DNA of 64,000 nucleotides, from assembly GCF_008905045.1 (NCBI RefSeq), contig NZ_VWMY01000007.1:88549-152548 (forward strand), written 5' to 3'. Source of the stretch: Streptomyces albicerus. Its GTDB lineage: Bacteria; Actinomycetota; Actinomycetes; Streptomycetales; Streptomycetaceae. The position numbers were made by a program, and so were the translations under genes. Position 1 is the stretch's first letter. Every line of letters starts with the position of its first letter. The notes beneath the pieces were generated by a model, which saw nothing but the letters and a program-made list of their open reading frames with translations, did not search any database and had not been told where the DNA came from. Of this stretch, positions 52,143 to 61,026 are shown piece after piece.

Positions 52143-52877
52143 TCAGGTGAGGAAGCCGCGCAGCAGGGCGGCCGTCCCCGCGCAGTGCTCGCGCATCATT
52201 TCCCGCGCCCCGTCGGCGTCCCCGTCGAGCACGGCCTCCACCAGGGCGGTGTGCTGCTGCTGCGAGTGCTCCAGGTTCCGGACGAGCAGCGGAATGCAGT
52301 CCAGGAGGTCGTTGACGGTCGCGCGCACGGCCGCGTACTGCGCGGTCAGGCTCGGGGAACCGCACAGCTCGGCGAGGGTGAGGTGCAGCATCGTGTCCAG
52401 GCGCCGGTAGTCGGTGAGCGGCGCGTCGTGCGTGCGCGCGAGAGCGACCCGCAGCCGCTGCGCCTGCTTCTCGTCCAGACCGTGCTGGGCGCACAGCCCG
52501 GCCGCGCCCACCTCCAGCACCTCGCGGAAGCGCAGGACGTCCTCGACATCGACCTCCTCGATGCGCCGGCGCAGCTCGTCCGCGCCGGGCGTCTCGGTCC
52601 TCGGGACCACGAACGTGCCGCCGTAGCGTCCGCGCCGTGACTCGACCAGGCCCTGGTCCTGCAGCACCTTCAGCACCTCACGCAGAGTCACCCGGCTGAT
52701 CCCGAGCCGTTCCGCCAACTCCCGCTCGGCGGGCAGCCGTTCACCCCCGGGCACCAGGCCGAGCCGGACGACCTGGAGGATCTGCTCCAGGGCCTCCTCG
52801 AAGCCGTTGCCCGCGCGCACCGGCCGCAGGACCGGCGTCAGCCGGTCGTTCAAGACGTGTGGATCCGGCTGCGACAT
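52143..52877 (-). CDS. GntR-family regulator with FCD domain
   Basis: Regulator of 244 residues of the FadR subfamily. The winged helix (about residues 28-90) includes LVPGGERLPAERELAERLGISRVTLREVLKVLQDQGLVESRRGRYGGTFV. The FCD domain has RFREVLEVGAAGLCAQHGL and conserved His in LHLTLAEL and EHSQQQHTALVEAVL, likely metal ligands. ATG at 52877 follows GGAAGGGGG. It is divergent from the GlnA4-like gene, with the repeated motif at 52897-52921 between them. It is the likely local controller of amine use; the effector is not known. Confidence 0.92.
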   Translation of the reverse strand: MSQPDPHVLNDRLTPVLRPVRAGNGFEEALEQILQVVRLGLVPGGERLPAERELAERLGISRVTLREVLKVLQDQGLVESRRGRYGGTFVVPRTETPGADELRRRIEEVDVEDVLRFREVLEVGAAGLCAQHGLDEKQAQRLRVALARTHDAPLTDYRRLDTMLHLTLAELCGSPSLTAQYAAVRATVNDLLDCIPLLVRNLEHSQQQHTALVEAVLDGDADGAREMMREHCAGTAALLRGFLT

Positions 52878-52896
52878 CTGGCCGTGCCCCCTTCCC

Positions 52897-52921
52897 AAGC
52901 AATGGTTCTCGGCAATACCTT
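52897..52921. promoter_or_regulatory. Candidate FadR-type operator in the regulator/synthetase gap
   Basis: AAGCAATGG, 9 bases (TTCTCGGCA), then ATACCTT. Block sequence and spacing are identical to 51978-52002. It overlaps the region where both divergent promoters must lie. Confidence 0.6.
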
Positions 52922-52954
52922 ATGGCTCTCGGCTGACCGAAGGAGGCCTTTCCC

Positions 52955-54319
52955 GTGGCAGACCGCACACCACCCCTCAGCGTCGAGGAGTTGCACGCCC
53001 TCGTTGCGAGCGGCGAGATCGACACGGTCGTCCTGGCATTCCCGGACATGCAGGGGCGGCTCCAGGGGAAGCGGTTCGCCGCGCGTTTCTTCCTCGACGA
53101 GGTTCTGCACCACGGTACGGAGGGCTGCAACTACCTCCTCGCGGTCGACACCGACATGAACACGGTCGACGGGTACGAGATGTCCTCCTGGGACCGCGGA
53201 TACGGCGACTTCGCCATGCACCCCGATCTGAGCACGCTCCGCCGGGTGCCCTGGAACGCCGGTACGGCGATGCTCGTCGCAGACCTCGCCTGGAACAACG
53301 GCTCGCCCGTCGTCGCCGCGCCCCGCCAGATCCTCCGCCGCCAGCTGGAGCGGCTCGCCGAGCACGGCCTCACCGCCCAGGTGGGCACCGAGCTGGAGTT
53401 CATCGTCTTCAAGGACACGTACGAGCAGGCCTGGGACGCGAACTATCGGGGGCTGACGCCCGCGAATCAGTACAACATCGACTATTCGGTGCTCGGGACC
53501 GGGCGTATCGAGCCCCTGCTGCGCCGCATCCGGAATGAGATGACCGGGGCCGGTCTGACCGTCGAGTCCGCCAAGGGTGAGTGCAATCCCGGGCAGCACG
53601 AGATCGTGTTCAAGTACGACGAGGCCCTGGTCACCTGCGACCAGCACGCCATCTACAAGACGGGCGCCAAGGAGATCGCTGCCCAGGAGGGTGTCTCGCT
53701 CACCTTCATGGCCAAGTACAACGAGCGCGAGGGCAACTCCTGTCACATCCACCTCTCGCTCACCGACGCCGACGGCACCAATGTGATGGCGGACGACGGC
53801 CCGGGCGGCATGTCGCCGATCATGCGTCACTTCCTCGCCGGACAGCTCGCCGCGCTCCGGGACTTCTCGCTGCTGTACGCGCCCAACATCAACTCGTACA
53901 AGAGGTTCCAGCCGGGCTCGTTCGCGCCGACCGCCGTCGCCTGGGGCCACGACAACCGCACCTGCGCGCTGCGGGTGGTCGGCCACGGCCGTTCGATGCG
54001 GTTCGAGAACCGGCTGCCCGGTGGGGACGTGAACCCGCATCTGGCCGTCGCCGGCCTTGTCGCGGCCGGGCTGTACGGCGTCGAGCAGAAGCTGGAGCTG
54101 CCGGAGGCGTGCACGGGGAATGCGTACACCTCGGAGTACGAGCACGTGCCCACCACTCTGCGCGAGGCCGCCGAGCTCTGGGAGAACAGCCCCATCGCCA
54201 AGGCCGCCTTCGGTGACGAGGTGGTCGCGCACTACCGCAACATGGCGCGCGTCGAGCTGGACGCCTTCGACGCCGCGGTGACCGACTGGGAGCTCCGCCG
54301 CTCCTTCGAACGCATGTGA
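52955..54319 (+). CDS. glnA4: Glutamine-synthetase-like gamma-glutamylamide synthetase (GlnA4-type)
   Basis: GS-fold ligase of 454 residues, likely joining glutamate to an amine rather than to ammonia. GS landmarks are GTELEFIVFKDTYEQAW, AKGECNPGQHEIVFKYDEAL, HIHLSL and GHGRSMRFENRLPGGDVNPHLAVA. The substrate loop differs from true glutamine synthetase. From memory, S. coelicolor GlnA4 (SCO1613), in the same neighbourhood, makes gamma-glutamylethanolamide. GTG at 52955 follows GAAGGAGG. It overlaps the next gene region by coupling, with an aldehyde dehydrogenase 11 bases on. The ethanolamine assignment rests on this match and the permease. Confidence 0.88.
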   Translation: MADRTPPLSVEELHALVASGEIDTVVLAFPDMQGRLQGKRFAARFFLDEVLHHGTEGCNYLLAVDTDMNTVDGYEMSSWDRGYGDFAMHPDLSTLRRVPWNAGTAMLVADLAWNNGSPVVAAPRQILRRQLERLAEHGLTAQVGTELEFIVFKDTYEQAWDANYRGLTPANQYNIDYSVLGTGRIEPLLRRIRNEMTGAGLTVESAKGECNPGQHEIVFKYDEALVTCDQHAIYKTGAKEIAAQEGVSLTFMAKYNEREGNSCHIHLSLTDADGTNVMADDGPGGMSPIMRHFLAGQLAALRDFSLLYAPNINSYKRFQPGSFAPTAVAWGHDNRTCALRVVGHGRSMRFENRLPGGDVNPHLAVAGLVAAGLYGVEQKLELPEACTGNAYTSEYEHVPTTLREAAELWENSPIAKAAFGDEVVAHYRNMARVELDAFDAAVTDWELRRSFERM

Positions 54320-54330
54320 GAGGTTCTTCG

Positions 54331-55740
54331 TTGTCACAGTCGCAGACCGGTGCGTCCGACGAGCACGAGCTCCTGGTGCTCAATCCGGCCACCGAAGAGG
54401 TCATCGCCACCGTTCCGGGCGCCGGCGCGGCGGACGTGGACGCGGCCGTCGTACGGGCCGCGAAGGCGCAGGCCGGATGGGCCGCCCTCGCGCCCGGCGA
54501 GCGGGCCCGGCTGCTGCGCCGGTTCGCCGTCGTCGTCGACGAACACCTCGAGGAACTGGCTCAGTTGGAGGTCCGCGAGGCCGGACACACCATCGGCAAC
54601 GCCCGCTGGGAGGCAGGCAACGTCCGCGACCTGCTCGACTACGCGGCCGGGGGAGTGGAGCGGCTCACCGGGCGCCAGATCCCGGTGCCGGGCGGTCTCG
54701 ACGTCACGATCCTCGAACCGCTGGGCGTCGTCGGCGTCATCGCACCCTGGAACTTCCCGATGCCGATCGCGGCCTGGGGCACCGCCCCGGCGCTCGCGGC
54801 GGGCAACGCGGTCATCCTGAAGCCCGCCGAGACGACCCCGCTGACGGCTCTGCGCCTGGCCGAACTCGCCCTGGCGGCAGGCCTTCCCGAGCACCTCTTC
54901 CAGGTACTCCCGGGAGCGGGCCCCGTCACCGGCAACGCGCTCGTCGAGCACCCCGGGGTCGCGAAGATCGTCTTCACCGGGTCCACGGCCGTGGGCAAAC
55001 AGGTGTTGACCAAGGGCTCGGCCCTTCTCAAGCGCGTCACCCTCGAACTCGGCGGCAAGAGCCCCAACATCGTCTTCGCCGACGCCGACATCGAGGCCGC
55101 CGCGGCCGCCGCCCCCATGTCCTTCCTCGACAACTCGGGCCAGGACTGCTGCGCCCGCACCCGTATCCTCGTCCAGCGCTCGGCGTACGACCGCTTCCTC
55201 GAACTCCTCGCCCCGGCGATCGAGTCCGTCGTCGTCGGCGACCCGGCCGACGAGAAGACCGCGATGGGCCCGCTGATCTCCAGGCCCCAGCTGGAGCGCG
55301 TACGGTCGTACGTCACCGAGGCCGCCGACAGCACGGTGGGCATCCGGGGCACCGCCCCCGAAGGCCCCGGCTTCTGGTTCCCGCCCACCGTCCTGACCGG
55401 AATCGAGCCCCACGCGCGCGTGGCCGTCGAGGAGGTCTTCGGCCCCGTCGCCGTGGTCCTCCCCTTCGAGGACGAGGCCGACGCGATCCGCCTCGCCAAC
55501 GCCACCGACTACGGCCTGTCCGGCTCCATCTGGACCCGCGACGTCGGCCGCGCCCTGCGCGTGTCGAGCGCCGTCCGTGCCGGGAACCTGTCCGTCAACT
55601 CCCACGCCAGCGTCCGCTACTGGACCCCCTTCGGCGGCTTCAAGCAGTCCGGCATCGGCCGCGAACTCGGCCCGGACGCCCTCACCGCCTTCACCGAAAC
55701 CAAGAACGTCTTCATCAGCACGGAGGGTCCCGCACAGTGA
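54331..55740 (+). CDS. Aldehyde dehydrogenase
   Basis: NAD(P)-dependent dehydrogenase of 469 residues. The cofactor region is VGVIAPWNFPMPIAAW and KPAETTPLTALRLAEL, the Rossmann turn is VFTGSTAVGKQV, the general-base Glu is in LELGGKSPNIVFADAD (about residue 239) and the catalytic Cys is in NSGQDCCARTRI (about residue 273). TTG at 54331 is chosen because GAGAGG lies 8 bases upstream; GTG at 54316 overlaps the synthetase stop but lacks a ribosome site. In the cluster it is the candidate enzyme for oxidising a gamma-glutamyl aldehyde to the acid. Confidence 0.9.
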   Translation: MSQSQTGASDEHELLVLNPATEEVIATVPGAGAADVDAAVVRAAKAQAGWAALAPGERARLLRRFAVVVDEHLEELAQLEVREAGHTIGNARWEAGNVRDLLDYAAGGVERLTGRQIPVPGGLDVTILEPLGVVGVIAPWNFPMPIAAWGTAPALAAGNAVILKPAETTPLTALRLAELALAAGLPEHLFQVLPGAGPVTGNALVEHPGVAKIVFTGSTAVGKQVLTKGSALLKRVTLELGGKSPNIVFADADIEAAAAAAPMSFLDNSGQDCCARTRILVQRSAYDRFLELLAPAIESVVVGDPADEKTAMGPLISRPQLERVRSYVTEAADSTVGIRGTAPEGPGFWFPPTVLTGIEPHARVAVEEVFGPVAVVLPFEDEADAIRLANATDYGLSGSIWTRDVGRALRVSSAVRAGNLSVNSHASVRYWTPFGGFKQSGIGRELGPDALTAFTETKNVFISTEGPAQ

Positions 55741-56519
55741 CCGACGAAACCATCTGCCGCCGCCTGGTCGGCCGTACCGCCGTCATCACCGGTGCCGGCA
55801 GCGGCATCGGCCTCTCCACCGCGCGCAGGCTCGCTTCCGAGGGCGCCCATGTCGTCTGCGGCGACGTCGACGAGACCCGGGGCAAGGCCGCCGCCGAGGA
55901 GGTCGGCGGAATCTTCGTGAAGGTCGACGTCACCGACCCCGAGCAGGTCGAGGCGCTCTTCAAGACCGCGTACGACACCTACGGATCCGTCGACATCGCC
56001 TTCAACAACGCGGGCATCTCACCGCCCGACGACGACTCGATCCTGGAGACGGGCCTGGAGGCCTGGAAGCGCGTCCAGGAGGTCAACCTCACGTCGGTGT
56101 ACCTGTGCTGCAAGGCCGCGATCCCCTACATGCGGCGCCAGGGCAAGGGGTCGATCATCAACACCGCGTCGTTCGTGGCCCGGATGGGCGCGGCGACCTC
56201 GCAGATCTCGTACACGGCCTCCAAGGGCGGCGTGCTGGCCATGTCCCGCGAACTGGGCGTGCAGTTCGCCCGCGAGGGCATCCGCGTGAACGCCCTGTGC
56301 CCCGGGCCGGTCAACACCCCCCTCCTCCAGGAGCTGTTCGCCAAGGACCCGGAGCGGGCCGCACGCCGCCTCGTACACATCCCGGTCGGGCGGTTCGCGG
56401 AGGCCGAGGAGATCGCCGCGGCGGTCGCGTTCCTCGCCAGCGACGACTCCTCGTTCGTGAACGCCACGGACTTCCTGGTGGACGGCGGGATCTCCGGGGC
56501 GTACGTCACGCCTCTCTGA
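55737..56519 (+). CDS. Short-chain dehydrogenase/reductase
   Basis: NAD(P)-dependent oxidoreductase of 260 residues. The cofactor motif is VITGAGSGIGLSTARRL, the NNAG motif is DIAFNNAGIS, and the catalytic Ser is in NTASFVARMG with YTASK (Tyr and Lys). GTG at 55737 overlaps the aldehyde dehydrogenase stop (GTGA), so translation is coupled. A fitting role is oxidation of the alcohol group of gamma-glutamylethanolamide before the aldehyde dehydrogenase step; this is inferred from the gene set only. Confidence 0.9.
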   Translation: MTDETICRRLVGRTAVITGAGSGIGLSTARRLASEGAHVVCGDVDETRGKAAAEEVGGIFVKVDVTDPEQVEALFKTAYDTYGSVDIAFNNAGISPPDDDSILETGLEAWKRVQEVNLTSVYLCCKAAIPYMRRQGKGSIINTASFVARMGAATSQISYTASKGGVLAMSRELGVQFAREGIRVNALCPGPVNTPLLQELFAKDPERAARRLVHIPVGRFAEAEEIAAAVAFLASDDSSFVNATDFLVDGGISGAYVTPL

Positions 56520-56563
56520 AACCGGTCGGCGAGACGGCCGTGTGCCGGTGTGCGGGCGGCGCT

Positions 56564-56569
56564 TAGAGT
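56564..56569 (+). promoter_or_regulatory. Candidate -10 box giving a leaderless DUF2510 message
   Basis: TAGAGT ends 6 bases before the ATG at 56576. There is no ribosome site before that ATG. Confidence 0.4.
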
Positions 56570-56575
56570 GCCGTA

Positions 56576-57532
56576 ATGAGCATGACGCCCCCGCCCGGCT
56601 GGTACCGGGACCCCTCGGCCCCGCACGTCGAGCGCTGGTGGGACGGGACCGCCTGGACCGAACACCGGCGCACGCCCGAGGCGCCGACGCCGCAACAGCC
56701 GCAGGCGCAACCGCAGTTCGCGCCGACGGTGCCGACGATGCAGTTGGCATCCGGCGGCGGCTCCGGCCGCGCGAAGACGATCGCCCTCGTCACCGCGGCG
56801 GCCGTCCTGGTCGCCGCGATCGTCACGGGCGCCGTCGTCCTGAACGGGGACGACGGCGACCCGGAGGCGAAGACCGCGCCGACGCCCACGTCGTCCGCGC
56901 CGACGAGCGCCTCGCCCTCGCCCTCGCCATCGGAGTCCACCTCCGAGCCGTCCGCCGACGACCCCGCCGTCGTCGTGGACCCGCTCAACGGCATCACCCT
57001 GCCGCTCCTCGACGGCTGGGCCAGGCCCAAGAACGTCAGCGACGCCGACGTCGTGATGACCACACCCGGGACGTACGAGTGCCCGGGCGACGACGGCCTC
57101 TGCCGCCACGGCACGGTCATCTCGAACACGGTCACCTCGAACGACGAGAAGTCCCCCGAGGCACTCGCCAAGGGCGACATCTCCGAGGCGGCCGACCGGG
57201 CGTACGACCGCAACAAGATCGACCAGCGCCCCTTCCACGGCATCACGTCCCGCAAGCTGGTCAAGCAGGGCCCGGTCGCGGTCGCCGGCCGCACCGGATA
57301 CTTCGTGCGCTGGCGCGTCAGGACGGAGGCGGGGCCCGGCGGTTACGTCCAGTCGATGGCGTTCCCCTCCAGCGTCGGCTCGGAGGCGATGGTCATGGTG
57401 CGGTACGTCTTCGACGCGGGCGAGGAGGGGCCGCCGCTCGCCGACATGGACCGGATCACCAAGGGGATCCGGCCGGTGGGCGACGAGGGCACGAGCGGCG
57501 GCGTGGGCAGCAGCATCGGTCCTACGCAGTAG
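56576..57532 (+). CDS. DUF2510 membrane protein
   Basis: Protein of 318 residues. The N-terminal DUF2510 motif PPPGWYRDPSAPHVERWWDGTAWTEH is cytoplasmic. A single membrane helix lies near residues 64-84 (TIALVTAAAVLVAAIVTGAVVL). A Ser/Pro/Thr-rich linker follows, then an exported domain of about 190 residues with two Cys (TYECPGDDGLCRHG) likely to form a disulfide. Function unknown. It is read alone, just after the SDR gene. Confidence 0.85.
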   Translation: MSMTPPPGWYRDPSAPHVERWWDGTAWTEHRRTPEAPTPQQPQAQPQFAPTVPTMQLASGGGSGRAKTIALVTAAAVLVAAIVTGAVVLNGDDGDPEAKTAPTPTSSAPTSASPSPSPSESTSEPSADDPAVVVDPLNGITLPLLDGWARPKNVSDADVVMTTPGTYECPGDDGLCRHGTVISNTVTSNDEKSPEALAKGDISEAADRAYDRNKIDQRPFHGITSRKLVKQGPVAVAGRTGYFVRWRVRTEAGPGGYVQSMAFPSSVGSEAMVMVRYVFDAGEEGPPLADMDRITKGIRPVGDEGTSGGVGSSIGPTQ

Positions 57533-57566
57533 GGCCTGTCGGCCTGTCGGGCCGCCGTCCCGTCGG

Positions 57567-58769
57567 CTACAGGAACGTGTGACCTTCCCCGCGGTACGTC
57601 GGGACCGTCGCCGTCACGGTGTCGCCCTCCACGAGGTGCAGCATGTCGAACCGCTCGCACAGCTCCCCGGCCTTGGCGTGCCGGAACCACACCTTGTCGC
57701 CGATCAGCAGATCGTCGGCGGGCGAGCCGAGCAGTGGCGTCTGCACCTCGCCCGCGCCCTCCTGCGGGTCGTAGCGCAGCCCCTCCGGGAGGTACGGCTC
57801 GGGCAGCCGGTCGGGGCCCGCGGCGCCCGACGCCGGGTAGCCGCCGCCGAGGACGGTCACGACACCCACCCCCGGCCTGCGCACGACGGGCTGCGCGAAG
57901 AGCGCGGCCGGACGCCCGCTGAACGACGTGTAGTTGTCGAAGAGACGTGGCACGTACAGCCCCGACCCGGCCGCGATCTCCGTCACGGAGTCCTCCGCGG
58001 CGGTGTGCTGGACGCTGCCGGTGCCGCCGCCGTTGACGAACTCCAGGTCCGGCGCGACGGCCCGTACCGCACGCACGACGTCCGCACGGCGCTGGGCCAG
58101 CTCCTTGCGGGCGGTCGCCTGCATCAGCCGGATGGCGCGCGACCGCACGGGGCGCCCTCGCAGCGCATCCCCGACACCCGCGATGTGTCCCTCGTACGCC
58201 ATGATCCCGACGAGCCGGAAGCCCGGCCGACGGGCCACCGTACGCGCCATCTCGGCGACTTGAGCGGGGGAGTGCAGCGGCGAACGGCGGGCGCCGACCC
58301 TGACCCGGCCGCCCAGCATCCTGAGCGCGGTGTCCAACTCCAGGCAGACACGCACCTCTTCGCGTCCGCCGTCCCGCGCGTCGTCGATCAGCCTCAGCTG
58401 CGCCGGGTCGTCGACCATGACGGTGACGGCGGCCGCGAGCTTGGGATCGGCGGCGAGCTCCGCGTACGCCTTCCGGTCGGCGGACGGATAGGCGAGCAGT
58501 ACGTCGTCGAAGCCGGAGCGGGCCAGCCACAGCGACTCGGCGAGTGTGAAGGACATGATCCCGGCGAAACCGTCCCGGGCGAGCACGCGTTCCAGCAGGG
58601 CCCGGCAGCGTACGGATTTGCTCGCGACGCGTACGGGCTTGCCGGCCGCCCTCCGTACGAGATCCTCCGCGTTGGCGTCGAAGGCCTCCAGGTCCACGAT
58701 CGCGAGAGGTGCGTCTAGGTGAGCGGTGGCCCGGTCGTAGCGGGCCCGGTCTGCGGCGCGGGCAGTCAT
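57567..58769 (-). CDS. Alanine-racemase-fold PLP enzyme (DSD1/D-threonine-aldolase-like)
   Basis: PLP-dependent enzyme of 400 residues. The N-terminal barrel begins LDAPLAIVDLEAFDANAEDLVRRAAGKPVRVASKSVRCRALLERVL with the PLP Lys in VASKS. The end carries the zinc-type pattern DKVWFRHAKAGELCERFDMLHLVEGD (His and Cys). This pattern fits D-serine dehydratase or D-threonine aldolase-type enzymes, often annotated amino acid deaminase/aldolase. ATG at 58769 is used; the longer frame upstream is Pro/Gly-rich antisense of the next gene. Substrate not known. Confidence 0.88.
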   Translation of the reverse strand: MTARAADRARYDRATAHLDAPLAIVDLEAFDANAEDLVRRAAGKPVRVASKSVRCRALLERVLARDGFAGIMSFTLAESLWLARSGFDDVLLAYPSADRKAYAELAADPKLAAAVTVMVDDPAQLRLIDDARDGGREEVRVCLELDTALRMLGGRVRVGARRSPLHSPAQVAEMARTVARRPGFRLVGIMAYEGHIAGVGDALRGRPVRSRAIRLMQATARKELAQRRADVVRAVRAVAPDLEFVNGGGTGSVQHTAAEDSVTEIAAGSGLYVPRLFDNYTSFSGRPAALFAQPVVRRPGVGVVTVLGGGYPASGAAGPDRLPEPYLPEGLRYDPQEGAGEVQTPLLGSPADDLLIGDKVWFRHAKAGELCERFDMLHLVEGDTVTATVPTYRGEGHTFL

Positions 58770-58869
58770 GACCGAAGCCTGCCAGACCTGATTACCGCAG
58801 GGTAGGGGGACGTTCCGGGCAGATGCCCCGGGCCTGCGGACTGGTTCCCACTCGCACAGCCTCAACCCG

Positions 58870-58875
58870 TAGAGT
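58870..58875 (+). promoter_or_regulatory. Candidate -10 box for the proline-rich protein/mycosin operon
   Basis: TAGAGT in CCCGTAGAGTGAC, about 80 bases before the ATG at 58957. The -35 is unclear. Confidence 0.35.
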
Positions 58876-58956
58876 GACGCGCACGCAAGCAGGGAACGGA
58901 TTCCGGAGGGGTTCCTTCGGCGGGCCGGTCGCCCGGGTCGAGGAAACGGGGGGTGC

Positions 58957-61026
58957 ATGAGCACGGAAGCGCGCCGCGCCTCCATTCCTCCGCGCCCGTC
59001 GATGCCGCCCGAGCCGCCTGCCGCGGAGGGCGAGCAAGAGCCGTTCGAGGGGCCCGGGACCACGGGTGCCCCGTCCGACCGCACCGCCTCAGAGAGGGCC
59101 GAGGGCCCGGAGGCCTGGCCGGGGCGTGGCTCCGCCCGCCCTGGGAGATCCGGGGACGCATCGCGGGGACCCAAGGGCACGGGTGTTCCGGAGGAAAGCG
59201 ACACCGGCACCGACATCGACACCACGGGTCCTCTGCCGAGGCGCGAGCCCGGCAACGCCCCGCTGAGGCCCGGCATCGCGGGGGCCCGGCCAGGCTCCAA
59301 CGCCGCGGCCATGCCGCCCCGGCCGCGCACGACCGACGGGACCGGCCCCCGGGACACATCCCCGGCCACGTCCCTCCGCTTCCCGAACCTCCGCCCCACC
59401 GGCGAACAGCGACAGCCACCGGAGATGCCGCCGCCTCCGCCGGCTTCGGCCCGCTTTCCGGACATGCCGCCGCCTGTGACGGGTGCCTTGCCACGGGTGG
59501 AGGGTGCGCTTGCTCCACCACGCCCGTCGACCGCCCCGCCCGCTCCCAGGCGGAGCCCGGAGGGGGCAGGCGCCCCACCGCGTCCCGCGAACGAGCCCGC
59601 GGCGCCCACAAGAAGCACCGACCAGACGGGTGCCCCGCCGCGTCCCGCGAGCGAGCCGAGGTCGGCCACGAGGAGTGTCCAGGGGACGGGTGTTCCGCCG
59701 CGCCCTGCGGCCGAGCCCCGCGAGCCGGTGGCGAATGGCGACAGCCGGTCTACGCCGCCTCCTCCCGCCACCGAGCCGAGGGCGGCGACCAGTTACTCCC
59801 CGGAGCGGCCTGGCCCTCGTATGCCCGCCCGGCCGTTCGCATCGCCGCGGCCGGGTGCTTCGGCGCCCCGGCCGGGCACCGCGGAGCGCGGCGGCGCGTC
59901 GTCGCCGTCCGGGCCGAGTGGCGGGGAACGGCCGACGAGGCCGCCCATGCCGCCCCGGCCGAGCACCTTGCACCCTGCCGCCGCACGGCGTACCGGAGCA
60001 CCCGGCGAGACCCCGTCGGAGACCACGACCCGGCTCCGGCCCGTCCCCGCCGAACCGCTCGCGGTGTCAAGTACGCCACCGCCCGACGCCGGTCTGTCCA
60101 GCCCGGCGACACCACCCTTCCCCGGCACTTCCGGCTTCCCCGGCCCTTCCGGACACGTCGCCGAAGCCTGGGACCTGATGGCGGCCGCTCCCAGCCACCG
60201 TCCCTTCGTCTCACTCGCACCCCCTGACACGTACGACGAAGACACCGCGCAGCCACACACCTCGGGCGCCCGGCTGCGCCCCCGTGTGGTGACCGCCGCG
60301 GCCTGTGTCGTTCTGGGGCTCGGGCTCATCGGCGGTGCGGTGACGGGGAGTTGGCTCACCGGGGACGGCACGGGCGGGGCCGGGACGCGCGACGCCTTCA
60401 CCGCGGCCGGGGACCTGTGGCACAGCGTCCCCGTGGACGAGCTCTTCCCGCCCACCGTCAAGGGCGAGGGCGCGGGCCCGGGCGGCGCCGACCGCACGTG
60501 GACCCGTATCGCCGTGGCCCCGGACAGCGGCTGCAAGGACGCCTTCGACCCCCTCCTGCGCGAGGCTCTCGCCCCCGCTGGCTGTCTGCGTCTCCTGCGC
60601 GCGACCTACACGGACGCCACCCGCAGCCACGTCACCACGGTCGGCCTGCTGTTCACGAAGGCGGACTCCGCGGCGATGGGCGCCCTGCAGAGCCGGTTCA
60701 AGGCACAGGGACTCGACGGGCGGCGCGACCTGATGCCCCGCCCGTACGCCGCGCGGAACACCGTGGCCGCCGGGTTCGGCGACGACCAGCGTGCGTCGTG
60801 GACGGTGTCGGTCCTGAAGGACGCCCCGGTCGTCGTCTACGCCGTCTCCGGCTTCGCCGACGGCCGTACCGTCACCGAACCGCAGCCCGCCGAGGCCGCG
60901 ATGAAGTCCGACGCCACCACGCCCGCCGCCCAGGCAGGCCTCGGCCACGACGCCCAGGGCCTCGCCGACCGCGTCGAGCGAAGCCTCCGCAAGACCGTCA
61001 ACTCGGCCACGGAGAAGCCGTCATGA
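58957..61026 (+). CDS. Large proline-rich single-span membrane protein
   Basis: Protein of 689 residues, no named family recognised. The first 442 residues are Pro/Arg/Gly-rich and probably cytoplasmic. Imperfect repeats of the type TGAPPRPASEPRSATRS, GVPPRPAAEP and GAPPRPANEP lie in residues about 200-260. One membrane helix (about residues 444-466, VVTAAACVVLGLGLIGGAVTG) precedes an exported domain of about 220 residues with a Cys pair (SGCKDAF, AGCLRLL). Its stop overlaps the mycosin start (ATGA). The pair suggests the exported domain may be a substrate or partner of the protease. ATG at 58957 follows GGGGGG. Confidence 0.75.
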   Translation: MSTEARRASIPPRPSMPPEPPAAEGEQEPFEGPGTTGAPSDRTASERAEGPEAWPGRGSARPGRSGDASRGPKGTGVPEESDTGTDIDTTGPLPRREPGNAPLRPGIAGARPGSNAAAMPPRPRTTDGTGPRDTSPATSLRFPNLRPTGEQRQPPEMPPPPPASARFPDMPPPVTGALPRVEGALAPPRPSTAPPAPRRSPEGAGAPPRPANEPAAPTRSTDQTGAPPRPASEPRSATRSVQGTGVPPRPAAEPREPVANGDSRSTPPPPATEPRAATSYSPERPGPRMPARPFASPRPGASAPRPGTAERGGASSPSGPSGGERPTRPPMPPRPSTLHPAAARRTGAPGETPSETTTRLRPVPAEPLAVSSTPPPDAGLSSPATPPFPGTSGFPGPSGHVAEAWDLMAAAPSHRPFVSLAPPDTYDEDTAQPHTSGARLRPRVVTAAACVVLGLGLIGGAVTGSWLTGDGTGGAGTRDAFTAAGDLWHSVPVDELFPPTVKGEGAGPGGADRTWTRIAVAPDSGCKDAFDPLLREALAPAGCLRLLRATYTDATRSHVTTVGLLFTKADSAAMGALQSRFKAQGLDGRRDLMPRPYAARNTVAAGFGDDQRASWTVSVLKDAPVVVYAVSGFADGRTVTEPQPAEAAMKSDATTPAAQAGLGHDAQGLADRVERSLRKTVNSATEKPS

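Noticed and set aside
59500..59790. CRISPR-like or satellite array within the proline-rich gene
   Set aside because: The repeats are imperfect, in frame and encode PPRPAxEP units, so they are protein repeats and not spaced DNA repeats.
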